From assembly GCA_021736135.1 (NCBI GenBank), contig JAIPGO010000016.1, positions 1-52,182 of the forward strand: a DNA stretch of 52,182 bases. The letters run 5' to 3'. The notes beneath the pieces were generated by a model that searched no databases, was not told the origin of the DNA, and saw nothing but the letters and a program-made list of their open reading frames with translations. Shown here piece after piece: positions 26,939 to 36,869 of the stretch. How positions within the stretch are numbered: position 1 is the first letter of the stretch; every line of letters starts with the position of its first letter. Origin of the DNA: Candidatus Cloacimonadota bacterium (GTDB lineage Bacteria > Cloacimonadota > Cloacimonadia > Cloacimonadales > TCS61). The translations under genes were made by a program, and so were the position numbers.

Positions 26939-29900
26939 TTGAAGAGGAACCTTGTTTTATTCATCCTTGTGTTAATGACATTGACGATATTTAGTGGTTG
27001 CGGCAAAAAACAGGTACAACAGAAGCTAACCGAACCGGTGGACATGGAAATGCAGGTCAGAAAGGTTAGTGAAGGTTATTTAAGTAATCAGTCTCCGCTG
27101 GTGATCATGCTTTATGATAACGAATATGCGGTTGGGAAAAAAGGTGAAGAAGTAACAAATTTAATAATTGATCTGCAGCCGAAAGCAAAGGGAAAAGCAG
27201 TCTGGCAGGATAAGCAGACGCTTCATTTCATTCCGGAAAAAGAATTTAAGAAAGATCAGCTATATAAAGTAACCGTGTATCCGAGTAATATATCTCTTGA
27301 TGATGCCTTTCTAACACCGCTGCTCTTCAGTTTCAGGGCAATCGGCAGAGAGGTAACGGAACTTAAACTTGATGTTTACGTAGATGAAAACGATAATAAG
27401 CTTTTCTGGGTACAGGGAAGCGTGGAATTCAGCCAGCCGGTGGAACTGGCAATACTAACTTCAGCAGCTAAACTGGAATTTACTGGCAAAGTTATTCCGG
27501 TAAACTGGAAAATGGAAACGAATCAGAAATACACTTTTACATCGGAAAAACTGACAAAAGAAGAAGATGCGGAAGGCAAGATAAATTTCCGGCTTGATGC
27601 CGGAAAACTGGAACTCAGCAAAGACATTGTGCGCGAAATAGAAGTGAAAGATATAGATAAATTTAATATTCGCAGCGTGAAAACCGATATTGAAGATGAT
27701 TTCCCGTCCGTGGAAGTAACTTTCAGTGAACTGGCTTCCACTGATCAGGATTTTAAAGGGCTTATCACGTCAATTCCAGCGGTGGTAATGGAGATCGATC
27801 TGCGCCAGGAACTGCTCATCATCAGCGGCGATTTTCAGCCGGGACTGGAATACAGGCTTACTTTCAGTAAGGAAATTAAGAGCGTAACCGGGAAAAAACT
27901 GTTTACCGATTCTGTGCAAAGCGTGAATTTCACGGATAAAAAACCGGAACTGAAATTCTCTGATGATGCCGTTTTTATTACCGGAAATGAGAACGATAAG
28001 ATATATTTTCGAACCATGAACCTTTCAAAAGTGAAATATAAAGTAACCCGCATTTTTGAAAATAACCTCTGCCAGTTCCTGCAGCACAATGAACTGAGTA
28101 TGAGGGAAAATAACTGGGGCTTTGGTAATCTGAATTACGTGGGAAAAGAAGTAGCCAAAGGCGAGTTGGAAATAGGAGAAACCCGAAATCAGTGGCTGCA
28201 GCATGAACTGGATATTTCGCTATTGCTTCCGGAAAACGAATTCGGCATTTTTATCGTTGAATTAACTATGAATAAAACAAATTCACTTTACCGTGCTAAT
28301 CCGCTGATTGCCGCAAATTATGGATGGGGTCAAAATCCCCTGGAGGATAATTATTATTATTACAATGGCAGCATCGTTAAGCCGGTTATACTCACAAATC
28401 TGGGAGTAACCTACAAGCTGGCAGGCCAGAAATCGTGGTGCTACGTTACCGATCTGGATACAGCAAAACCGGTATGGGGTGCGGAAGTTAAATTATATAC
28501 ACTGCAAAATCAGTTGCTGACCTCATCGGAAACCGGGTTAGACGGCAGTTGCGTTCTGGAGCATGCCGAAGATCCGTTTTTTGTTACTGCCAGTTTTAAG
28601 GGCAGACAGAGCATAGTAAAGCTGCAGAATGACAGGTGGGAAACCAGCCGTTTTGACACACAGGGCATTAATGCCGGCAGCGATGAATTGAAAGCATTTT
28701 TCTATACCGAAAGAGGTGTTTACCGTCCTGGTGACGATATCAATGTGATGATAGTTCTGCGAAATAAAAGCGGGAGTTTCCCGGACCGGCATCCGGTTAA
28801 TGTGCGTTTAATGGACCCTCGGGGTAATACCACACTTTTAACGACTCTAAAAGAAGGTGTTGGCGGAGTTTATCATCTGCCTTTGCAAATGGCACCTGAT
28901 GATCCCACCGGAACCTGGAAACTAAAAATATATGCCGGAAAAGCATTCTATCATGATCTGAAAGTAGAAACCGTGGCACCGGAAAGATTGAAACTTTCTT
29001 TTGAGCCGCAGGCGGACTCCATAGCCTGGGATGTGGAAAGTTTTAACATTGTGCTGGAAGCGAAATATCTCTTTGGCAGAGCTGCCGCCGGTTTGAAAGC
29101 AAATATGAAATACCGCATGGACGCTTATAACAAGCGTTTTACGCAGCCACGCTGGCGGGATTTCAGTTTCACCGATGTAACTTTCAGCGGTAGAAAAGCT
29201 CCCGAAAAAAAAGTGTCTGCAACTCTGGACGAAAATGGTAAAACAACCGTAACCTGGCAGCGGGAAAAGGATAGAGTCCCTTCGGCAGGAATTCTGCATC
29301 TTACTGCCGACGTAATAGATAAAGGCGGGCGTGCCAGTACGAAAGAAATTAATGTTCTCTGGGAACCGTGGCAGGCGTATGTGGGTATAAACAGCAGTTC
29401 CTCATATCTGCAGCGCAACAAGGAAAACGAGTTGGAAATCGTGCTGCTGGATAACAATGGTAATCTGCTTTCCGGTGAAGAACTTAACTTGAAGATTTAT
29501 GAAAACAGCCATTACTGGTGGTGGGAATATAACAACCGGTCAGATTTTATGCAGCATTTTAAAACAATGCCGGCAACCAGACTGTTGCAGGAACATAAAC
29601 TCATTTCCACCAGCGAACCGATACTTCATGTGCTGCCGCACATAACTGGTCATAACGTGCTGATCGAAGTTACACATTTAACGCCGGATGGCGAAAAGCA
29701 TACCAGCAGCCGTTATCTTTACACACGCTACTGGGGTGATCGTGATAGCCGTACCAGCGCCAGCATTATGGAACTGGCTTCTGACAAAAAAGAATATTAT
29801 GCCAATGATACGGCACATATATATTTTCCGACAACCCCGGCGGCACGTAACTTGATCACGCTGGAAAAAAATGATCAGATTCTGGACTGGTGGTGGTTTG

Positions 29901-32410
29901 AAGCTGGCAAAGATGCCGAAAAAGCAGATTTTGAGATCAAACTTAATGCTGATATGACTCCCGGTGTTTATGCCACGGTTTCTGTGATCCAGCCACATCA
30001 GGAAACGGATAATGACTGTCCTTTGCGCATGTATGGCATCATTCCGCTTATCGTGGTGGATGCATCAACTAAAGAAAACCTGGTGTTGACCGTACCGGAA
30101 ATCCTGAGACCGTCGGAAAAATTCACCTGTACGCTGCAGGCAAAACCGGATGCTAAAACGCAATTCACTATCGCCGTTGTGGATGAAGGACTGCTTTCGC
30201 TGACTAATTTTGCCAGTCCCGATCCCTGGAAATATTTCTATGGCAAGGAACGATTGAATGTGAGCACTTATGACTGTTTTGATAAGGTTTCGAGCTTAAA
30301 TAACGGCTTGATAAATAAGAGATTTTCTGTGGGTGGCGATATTATGATGGAACTGGGTGCTTCAGTTAATGATCGCCAGTTGGAAAAAACAGACGTGAAG
30401 CGCTTTATACCGGTCTGTCTGTTTTCAGGCATACAGCGTGCTGATGCCAAAGGAAAAGTGAAAGTGGAATTTGATATGCCGGACTATCTGGGTGCTGTGC
30501 GTATAATGGCAGTGAGTGTGAATGGCAGCCGATATGGTCATACTGATAAAACCGTGACCGTGCGTAAGGAACTGATGCTGCTGCCTACGCTACCGCGGGC
30601 TCTGGCTCCGGCAGATACTTTTATCGTGCCCGTGGAGGTTTTTAGTTTTGTTCCGGATATCAAAGAAGCTACTGTTACATTAAAGGCGGAAGGTCCGCTG
30701 GTTTTCAGTAGCGGTAACCGCCAGAATGTGACACTGAATGAACGTGGTGAAGGTACGCTCTATTTCCAGGCTGCCGTGCAGGACGAACTTAAAGCCGTGA
30801 GCGTTAAGGCCGAAGTGAATTCCGGAAATTATAATCATCATTCGCTCATTAATATTCCCGTGCGACCCCTGCAGCCTTATCAGATGGTTACGCAAAAAGT
30901 AAATATTGAACCGGGAGCAACGGTGCCGATGAATATTCCGCGGGATGGTCTGAAAGGAACAGAAAAATTTACTCTGCAGCTTATCCGCAGCGGATATTTT
31001 GACTATAACAAGCACCTCAGCTATTTGATCCGCTATCCCTACGGCTGCCTGGAACAGAAAGTTTCGGCGGCGTTTCCGCAACTTTTTATAGGCAGTATTA
31101 TTAAACCGGAAATCAGTATTCAGATAATGGGTGATATTGACCGGAATATTGATGCCGCTATTGCCGAGATCGGCAGACATCAGTTGGGCGATGGCAGTTT
31201 CAGCTACTGGCGCGGTGAACCTGGAATCAATCTTTGGGCTTGTGTTTATGCGGCACATTTCCTGCTGGAAGCTGCCCAGAAAGGATATTATGTGCCGGAA
31301 GATACTAATAACCTGATGTTCCGCTATTTGCGCGACTACCGTTTCGGAACAGATGACTATAAGGTGGGTGGTAATTATAAAACTGCCATTTACCGGCTTT
31401 ACGTGCTGGCAAAAGCAGGCACTCCCGAAAATAATACTATGAACTACCTGGCGGAAAATCACCTGGAAAAACTCGATAATGCCGACCGCTGGCTGTTGGC
31501 TGGCGCTTATAAAGCAGCCGGTCAGCCGGACCTGGCTGCCAGTGTGCTGAAATTTGCAGGTTGGGATGTTCCTCTCACTAATAATAATTACTGGCATAAT
31601 TTCAGCAGCGTAAACCGTGACCGCGCCATTATTCTGGCAATGGCTACCGAAGGTGGGCTTGACCAGCAGGTGGATAAACTTTATAATCTGCTGGCAGATG
31701 AACTTAATGAAAATACCTGGTATTCCACGCAAACGCGTGCCTTTATGCTCTGGGCGTTGAGCAGCTACATTAATAAACATCCCGAAATGGTTACCAGGGA
31801 TAAAGTTATGGGCTCGCTGAAAACTGCTGCCGGTGATAATATCGTGCTCAATATTTCAGAGGATGACTGGTTTACTTCGCTTTCCGATTGCGAAAATATC
31901 AGCGTTTATCTGGCGGATAATTCGGCTCCGGCGCGGTTTCAGTTGTGTTATGACCGCGTTCCAGCAAAACCGGTTACCCGGAAAGATAATGATTTTTTCA
32001 ACGTCAGCCGGACGTTAAAAACCTCTACCGGCAGCGTGATAGACTCCGAAAAACTGCAGCAAGGTGAAACTTATACTCTTGAAATAAAAGTTAAACGCTT
32101 GAAACAGACTAATATCGAGCATCTGGCACTAACTCAGATATTGCCCTCCGGTTGGGAAATAGTAAATGACCGGCTTTCCGGTACTTATGATAACGTCCGA
32201 AATGACGCTACTTACACCGATATCCGTGACGACAGAATTCTCTGGTTTTTTTCTGGTAATAAATACGATAAGAATGACCGCACTTTCAGCACCAGGATCC
32301 GTGCCGTAACTGCCGGCACTTTTGAGATCCCGCCCACTATTATGGAAGCGATGTATTCACCTGATTACACCGTAATTCTACCGGGAGGAAGAACGAAAAT
32401 TTCCCGCTGA
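26939..32410 (+). CDS. Alpha-2-macroglobulin lipoprotein with thioester
   Basis: An 1823-residue lipoprotein. TTG start after GGAGGAG; signal peptide and lipobox FSGC. N-terminal MG domains (about 40-680) include LLFSFRAIG and YRPGDDINVMIVLRN; then the bait-region area; the A2M domain near KRFIPVCLFSGIQRADAKGK and FDMPDYLGAVRIMAVSVNG; the thioester CLEQ at residues 1370-1373 in YPYGCLEQKVSAAFPQ; the alpha-helical TED domain with DGSFSYWRG and LWACVYAAHFLLEAA; and a receptor-binding-like C-terminus. The bacterial family traps foreign proteases in the periplasm by covalent thioester attack. The usual partner PbpC is absent; the partner here is a small barrel. Thioester is intact. Confidence 0.92.
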   Translation: MKRNLVLFILVLMTLTIFSGCGKKQVQQKLTEPVDMEMQVRKVSEGYLSNQSPLVIMLYDNEYAVGKKGEEVTNLIIDLQPKAKGKAVWQDKQTLHFIPEKEFKKDQLYKVTVYPSNISLDDAFLTPLLFSFRAIGREVTELKLDVYVDENDNKLFWVQGSVEFSQPVELAILTSAAKLEFTGKVIPVNWKMETNQKYTFTSEKLTKEEDAEGKINFRLDAGKLELSKDIVREIEVKDIDKFNIRSVKTDIEDDFPSVEVTFSELASTDQDFKGLITSIPAVVMEIDLRQELLIISGDFQPGLEYRLTFSKEIKSVTGKKLFTDSVQSVNFTDKKPELKFSDDAVFITGNENDKIYFRTMNLSKVKYKVTRIFENNLCQFLQHNELSMRENNWGFGNLNYVGKEVAKGELEIGETRNQWLQHELDISLLLPENEFGIFIVELTMNKTNSLYRANPLIAANYGWGQNPLEDNYYYYNGSIVKPVILTNLGVTYKLAGQKSWCYVTDLDTAKPVWGAEVKLYTLQNQLLTSSETGLDGSCVLEHAEDPFFVTASFKGRQSIVKLQNDRWETSRFDTQGINAGSDELKAFFYTERGVYRPGDDINVMIVLRNKSGSFPDRHPVNVRLMDPRGNTTLLTTLKEGVGGVYHLPLQMAPDDPTGTWKLKIYAGKAFYHDLKVETVAPERLKLSFEPQADSIAWDVESFNIVLEAKYLFGRAAAGLKANMKYRMDAYNKRFTQPRWRDFSFTDVTFSGRKAPEKKVSATLDENGKTTVTWQREKDRVPSAGILHLTADVIDKGGRASTKEINVLWEPWQAYVGINSSSSYLQRNKENELEIVLLDNNGNLLSGEELNLKIYENSHYWWWEYNNRSDFMQHFKTMPATRLLQEHKLISTSEPILHVLPHITGHNVLIEVTHLTPDGEKHTSSRYLYTRYWGDRDSRTSASIMELASDKKEYYANDTAHIYFPTTPAARNLITLEKNDQILDWWWFEAGKDAEKADFEIKLNADMTPGVYATVSVIQPHQETDNDCPLRMYGIIPLIVVDASTKENLVLTVPEILRPSEKFTCTLQAKPDAKTQFTIAVVDEGLLSLTNFASPDPWKYFYGKERLNVSTYDCFDKVSSLNNGLINKRFSVGGDIMMELGASVNDRQLEKTDVKRFIPVCLFSGIQRADAKGKVKVEFDMPDYLGAVRIMAVSVNGSRYGHTDKTVTVRKELMLLPTLPRALAPADTFIVPVEVFSFVPDIKEATVTLKAEGPLVFSSGNRQNVTLNERGEGTLYFQAAVQDELKAVSVKAEVNSGNYNHHSLINIPVRPLQPYQMVTQKVNIEPGATVPMNIPRDGLKGTEKFTLQLIRSGYFDYNKHLSYLIRYPYGCLEQKVSAAFPQLFIGSIIKPEISIQIMGDIDRNIDAAIAEIGRHQLGDGSFSYWRGEPGINLWACVYAAHFLLEAAQKGYYVPEDTNNLMFRYLRDYRFGTDDYKVGGNYKTAIYRLYVLAKAGTPENNTMNYLAENHLEKLDNADRWLLAGAYKAAGQPDLAASVLKFAGWDVPLTNNNYWHNFSSVNRDRAIILAMATEGGLDQQVDKLYNLLADELNENTWYSTQTRAFMLWALSSYINKHPEMVTRDKVMGSLKTAAGDNIVLNISEDDWFTSLSDCENISVYLADNSAPARFQLCYDRVPAKPVTRKDNDFFNVSRTLKTSTGSVIDSEKLQQGETYTLEIKVKRLKQTNIEHLALTQILPSGWEIVNDRLSGTYDNVRNDATYTDIRDDRILWFFSGNKYDKNDRTFSTRIRAVTAGTFEIPPTIMEAMYSPDYTVILPGGRTKISR

Positions 32411-32444
32411 TTTCATAAGGAACCGGAAACCATCTGGCAGTCAA

Positions 32445-32468
32445 CGTTCCCAGACCATCCCTGGTCTG
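32445..32468. repeat. CAGACC repeat, copy B
   Basis: 23 of 24 bases match 22892-22915. Inner dyad CAGACCA TCCC TGGTCTG. Confidence 0.75.
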
Positions 32469-32541
32469 GATTTGATATCAGAGCTACACCGATTTATCGG
32501 GATGAAGCGCGATCTTTCTGGCAATCATTAATCAATCTTGC

Positions 32542-32590
32542 ACTCGACTTCGTCTCGTTGCATTAGCGGGAGCTAATGCACTCCCAAAAA
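32542..32590 (-). repeat. GCATTAGC dyad repeat, inverted copy
   Basis: About 49 bases that match 42328-42377 in the opposite orientation with two substitutions and one single-base indel. Inner dyad GCATTAGC TCCC GCTAATGC. Confidence 0.8.
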
Positions 32591-32605
32591 ACTTACTGAA
32601 TAAGA

Positions 32606-35600
32606 TTAATCTCTTCCTAATAATCTATAGAGTTGGGTACGGCTGAGTCTGCCCAGTTCTGCTGCTTTGGAGGCATTTCCCCGTGCGCTTTTCATTAGTC
32701 TACGGGCATATACCAGGTCAATATCACCTGTTATCCTTTTCCGGTATTCTTTATATTCATCCCAGAGAAAGGGCATATTTTCATCCAGAGAAAATTCCGA
32801 ACGGGCAGTTCCTTTTTCAAATAATTCCAGCGTCAGTTCCTGTCCCGGGCACAGTACCATCGCTCTTTCGATTTCATTTTCCAGTTCCCGCACGTTGCCG
32901 GGGAACTGCCGGTTCTGCAGAAATGCCATTGCCTGCAGCGTGATACCTTGCACGTTTTTATGGAAACGTTCATTAAATTTACTGATAAAATGTTGTATCA
33001 GATGAGGTATATCATCGCTGCGTTCCCGCAGTGGTGGAATATTTATCTTGATAACTTTTAATCTGTAATACAGATCCTGGCGGAATGTGCCCTGCTCAAT
33101 AGCGTTTTCCAGTTCCTGATTAGTAGCTGCCACGATGCGTACGTCCACTTTTTCAGGTTGATAGCTGCCCAGCGGTGTTACCTGGCGTTCCTGGATCATT
33201 CGCAGCAGCTTTGCCTGCAAGGCAACCGGCATATCGCCGATCTCATCCAGAAATAACGTTCCACCGCGTGCTGCGGAAATTAACCCCTGCTTATTCTGGT
33301 CAGCTCCCGTAAAAGCGCCTTTCACGTAACCGAAAAGCTCACTTTCCAGCAGCGTTTCCGGGATAGCAGCACAATTTACCGGTATGAACGGTTTTTCCGG
33401 TGCATAGATGCGATGAATGGCGCGCGCTATGAGTTCCTTGCCTGTTCCCGTTTCACCGGTGATAAGGATGTTCACATTATGCCGGGCTACTGTGCCGATC
33501 ATCTGGTATATCTTCTGCATCTGCGGACTGTTGCCCACAAGTTCGCCTCCCGTTGCCGGGTCCAGCATCACCAGTTGTGCCACCTGCTGTTCCTGCAGTT
33601 TCTGCCAGTGCAGTACTTTCTCATAAGCGGAACGTCCCTGCACCATGATTGATTCGATCAGTTTTTTCTCTTCACTGGAAAAGACCCGCTCTGCCCGGGC
33701 ATCAGAATAGATTACTCCTTGTATAGCACTCTCAAAGCGCAACGGGTAGCAGACTGCCGTCCGCAAACCCAGCCCGAAAATACTGGAATGTATATCAAAA
33801 TTGGTGGCTTCCTGCAGATCCGTGAGGAAGCGTATTTCATTTTCTTCCAGGGTTGCCAGCAGAATTGTTTCACTTACGCGTACTGATTCCAGGTCTATAG
33901 CCTGTAATTCGCTGTTTATGCCCTGCACTGCCTTCAACTTGCCTTCCTGTAATTCGTAAAACAGTGCCCGGTCGAGTCCTGCAATTTTGATTATACCTCG
34001 AAGAACTTCTGCTATGATTGATTCGAATTCCACTTTGTTATGGATCATACTTACTATGTCCCAAAGCAGACTCAGGTGTTCCGGCGTTTCCTGTTTTTGT
34101 GCTTTTAATATCTGTTCCAGCGGATAAAAAGAATAGAGTTCCAGTATCTTTTCCAGTTCTTTATGCACTTCTGCATCCTGCTGCCAGCCTGCCAGTGCCA
34201 GTTGATAACCGTAATTTATATATAGCCAGCAGTCATCCAGCCTGCTTAACTCGCCCAGATTCCTGATTACCAGTTTCCGGTCTGCCAGGAATAATCCTTC
34301 TGCCAGTTTGTGCAGCAAAGGCTCTTTTAGTAGAGGATATAGCGTCTGCAATGCTTTACCGTCTCGATTCTGCCAGGCAGTAAAGAATAAGGCCAGCAAT
34401 ACATTCTCACTTAGAGTCTCTGCAATTTTCAGATTAGGCTCCAGTTCTTCCAGTGCCTTATTCACCGCAATTCCCTGCCATAACGGCAGAATGTAAGTTA
34501 ATAGTTCTTTCGCCAGCGCTGGATTTTCCACCAGCGCTTCATCCTGCTGCAGTTCCGTTATTATTCTGTCCAGGTCTGCTGTTTCTTTCTGCGCAAAAAG
34601 AGCAAAAACGGCAATCAATTCCGCCTGCAGTCTGTAAGCCGGCACTTGCATTTTACGGGCAGCCTGCACGGCATTGCGCGCATAGATATGTGCCCGTTTC
34701 CATTGCGCTTTATGCAGAAAAACATCTGCCAGATTAATCTGGGCTACCACGTTGTAATTACGTGCAAAAGCCTGCTTAGCCTTTGTCTCCGTCAGTCCGA
34801 TTATTTCCTGATAAATTGCGCTGCAGCGATTAAAATCCCTTTGCTCATAATATACTGCGGCCAGATTATTCAGGCAGCGCATTTCCGCTTTTTCCTTTCC
34901 CGACTGCCGAAAATAGACCAGCGCTTCCTGATTTGCTTTTACTGCTGCTGCAAAATTGCCCAGTTCCTGCTGCGCTATTGCCATATCGACTTTAATAACT
35001 GCTTCTTCTTCACTGCCTGCGGCTGTTCCTATTTTACCGTAAAGCTCCAGCGATAATGTTGCATCTCCTAACTGTCGCGCCAGATAAGCCTTCGCTTTCT
35101 GCAGAGAATAACCATGCCCTTCCCAGTCCAGAAAAGTATCCAGTATAGACAGTGCCTGCCAGGCACTCACCAGAAAGCCCTGCTGCACCAGGAAGCGGTA
35201 ATGTTTTTCCATAAACTCTATTCCGGCAGCCTTATTTCCCTGCCGTAAATAGATCAAGGAGGCTGTTAAGTAATACTCCTGTTCCAGTGCTAATGCCAGA
35301 TATTGTTCTGCTGCTGCCGGCTCTTCTGCCTGATAAAAGCTTTCCACTGCCTTAAAAGCGCTGCCTGAAAGAATAATCATGCCACTATGCAAACCTGCTG
35401 CCAGATTGTCTGCCCAGTTCTTTTCCCAGATCGCTGCCAGTTGCACCGGCAGCCAGTAACCCAGCCAGGCTGCCATCTGTAACAGGGGAGCGCTTGCCTG
35501 TTCCGGAGCGGTAGGTTTATCTGCTCGGGCCAGCAACCTTACGGCGGCGATGGATAATGGCTCTTTTACGCCTGTTGAAGGTTTTTGACCCAAAAGCTGA

Positions 35601-36769
35601 AAATATTCCTCATATTCTGCCGGCTTGACGAAATGCGCCTGGCTTTCCTGAGATATTTCCAGAAATAAAATCCCCGGACGGCTGCTTAACCGGTCAAAAA
35701 AGGGAGACCCCCCCGCCTGCCTGGGGAAAATTACCAGTAGCTGTGTTCCCTCCCAGTCATTTTTCCAAAGATCATTTATGTTTTCCAGTTTCACGCCTAA
35801 AATGCGGCGTAACCGTTCCAGAATTAACTCCCGCTCTTCCAGCAGTTCTTCTTCTCTGATAATTACTACTGCCTTACCGGCTGCTTCACTGCGCAGCATT
35901 GCCTGTTCCGCTATCCGTTCCGGTTCATCATCAGGATGACAGCGTAATCTGCCCTGACGCAGTAACTGTTCTGCCAGTTCGTCCTGTATCTGAAAATGAT
36001 AACTCTGGGCCAGCTCAAGTCCTGATTCTATCTCTTCACCCGCCAGCGTAGCAAACCAGTGTAGTACTGAAACTGCACTCATCCGCTCGCTGACGCTCCA
36101 GTTCAGCATTGATTTTAAAAAATCCGGCAGAGATGCTGATTCCAGCCAGGCTTCCCAGCGCTCCCGGGTTCTTAATATCTCCTGCCAGAAGTCATCTCCC
36201 CGTTTTTCCGACGGATGTTCACCCTTGATCAAAAAATAATAAAGCAGCCCCAGCGCAAAGATGTCTGAGGCAAAATGACAGCTTTTAAATAATAACTTCT
36301 CGGGACTCGCATAAGCAATATTGCCCCGGAATATACCGTCGTTATAATGATTCGGCGTCGCCAGTCCAAAATCCAGCAGGTATGGTTCATCAGACCGGAT
36401 GAGTATATTATCCGGCTTCAAATCGTTCAGACAGATGCCCAGCCCCTGCAGATGCAGCACCTGCCGCACCAGACGGTAAAACCACTTGTTCAATTCCTGC
36501 TCACTGCTGAAAGCTCCTGCCGTAAGGCTCTCACCTTCAATATACTCCATCGCCAGCCAAACACCTTCCATATCTGTATAAAATGACCGGGCAACCGGTA
36601 CATTTACTCCTGCTGCTGCCACTAAATATAAATATTCTCGTCGGGCCTCCGATAGATTCTGCGAAGCATAATGCTTCAAAACAAGACGCTGACCTTTTTC
36701 GTCCTCTGCCAGCCAGATAACAGCAAAGCTGCCTCTGCCGATTTCTTTAATTTTCTTGTATTTTTCCAT
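32606..36769 (-). CDS. Ser/Thr protein kinase fused to TPR, GAF and sigma-54 activator domains
   Basis: A 1387-residue cytoplasmic regulator. Kinase domain, residues 1-250: GRGSFA loop, Lys32, catalytic Asp116 in LNDLKPDN (His-Arg of HRD are replaced by Leu-Asn), DFG at 133-135, and SPE. Residues about 280-480 resemble a worn ATPase region without Walker A. Residues about 480-780 are TPR-like helices. GAF domain about 905-1045. AAA+ sigma-54 interaction domain: Walker A GETGTGKE (1105-1112), GAFTGA (1151-1156), GGTLFLDEIGD, then VRELENEIERA. Fis-type helix-turn-helix at the C-terminus (NASKAAELGRLSRTQLYRLL). With GAFTGA intact it should open sigma-54 promoters, under control by kinase and GAF ligand. 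The transcript seems leaderless. Confidence 0.93.
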   Translation of the reverse strand: MEKYKKIKEIGRGSFAVIWLAEDEKGQRLVLKHYASQNLSEARREYLYLVAAAGVNVPVARSFYTDMEGVWLAMEYIEGESLTAGAFSSEQELNKWFYRLVRQVLHLQGLGICLNDLKPDNILIRSDEPYLLDFGLATPNHYNDGIFRGNIAYASPEKLLFKSCHFASDIFALGLLYYFLIKGEHPSEKRGDDFWQEILRTRERWEAWLESASLPDFLKSMLNWSVSERMSAVSVLHWFATLAGEEIESGLELAQSYHFQIQDELAEQLLRQGRLRCHPDDEPERIAEQAMLRSEAAGKAVVIIREEELLEERELILERLRRILGVKLENINDLWKNDWEGTQLLVIFPRQAGGSPFFDRLSSRPGILFLEISQESQAHFVKPAEYEEYFQLLGQKPSTGVKEPLSIAAVRLLARADKPTAPEQASAPLLQMAAWLGYWLPVQLAAIWEKNWADNLAAGLHSGMIILSGSAFKAVESFYQAEEPAAAEQYLALALEQEYYLTASLIYLRQGNKAAGIEFMEKHYRFLVQQGFLVSAWQALSILDTFLDWEGHGYSLQKAKAYLARQLGDATLSLELYGKIGTAAGSEEEAVIKVDMAIAQQELGNFAAAVKANQEALVYFRQSGKEKAEMRCLNNLAAVYYEQRDFNRCSAIYQEIIGLTETKAKQAFARNYNVVAQINLADVFLHKAQWKRAHIYARNAVQAARKMQVPAYRLQAELIAVFALFAQKETADLDRIITELQQDEALVENPALAKELLTYILPLWQGIAVNKALEELEPNLKIAETLSENVLLALFFTAWQNRDGKALQTLYPLLKEPLLHKLAEGLFLADRKLVIRNLGELSRLDDCWLYINYGYQLALAGWQQDAEVHKELEKILELYSFYPLEQILKAQKQETPEHLSLLWDIVSMIHNKVEFESIIAEVLRGIIKIAGLDRALFYELQEGKLKAVQGINSELQAIDLESVRVSETILLATLEENEIRFLTDLQEATNFDIHSSIFGLGLRTAVCYPLRFESAIQGVIYSDARAERVFSSEEKKLIESIMVQGRSAYEKVLHWQKLQEQQVAQLVMLDPATGGELVGNSPQMQKIYQMIGTVARHNVNILITGETGTGKELIARAIHRIYAPEKPFIPVNCAAIPETLLESELFGYVKGAFTGADQNKQGLISAARGGTLFLDEIGDMPVALQAKLLRMIQERQVTPLGSYQPEKVDVRIVAATNQELENAIEQGTFRQDLYYRLKVIKINIPPLRERSDDIPHLIQHFISKFNERFHKNVQGITLQAMAFLQNRQFPGNVRELENEIERAMVLCPGQELTLELFEKGTARSEFSLDENMPFLWDEYKEYRKRITGDIDLVYARRLMKSARGNASKAAELGRLSRTQLYRLLGRD

Positions 36770-36775
36770 ACACCA

Positions 36776-36804
36776 ATATTAACCTGAGAGTTCCAGCCCG
36801 TCAA
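36776..36804 (-). promoter_or_regulatory. Sigma-70 type promoter giving a leaderless kinase/activator mRNA
   Basis: On the minus strand TTGACG (36804 to 36799), 17 bases, TAATAT (36781 to 36776), then six bases TGGTGT and the ATG at 36769. The expected start is the A of the ATG itself, and no Shine-Dalgarno sequence is present. Confidence 0.7.
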
Positions 36805-36810
36805 GCGGTT

Positions 36811-36869
36811 TGTCACATTTTTGTTTATTAATCTTAAATATGTCACAATCCCGGTAAAACAGTGTCACA
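36811..36869 (-). promoter_or_regulatory. Three TGTGACA sites upstream of the kinase promoter
   Basis: TGTGACA on the minus strand at 36811-36817, 36841-36847 and 36863-36869. The nearest adjoins the -35 box (centre near -45 from the predicted start); the others lie 30 and 52 bases farther. They look like half-sites of an activator of CRP/FNR type, an inference only. Confidence 0.45.

Larger units (their letters stand above)
32411..32605. other. Convergent gap with two dyad repeats
   Basis: Between the macroglobulin and kinase genes, both ending here. It holds the CAGACC repeat (32445-32468), an ATCGGGATGA motif near 32497 as in the 49130 and 52145 repeats, and the GCATTAGC repeat (32542-32590). 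No U-tract terminator was seen. Confidence 0.6.

Noticed and set aside
30680-31780. 366-codon minus-strand frame
   Set aside because: It lies antisense inside the macroglobulin gene, whose domains and thioester are in the plus frame.
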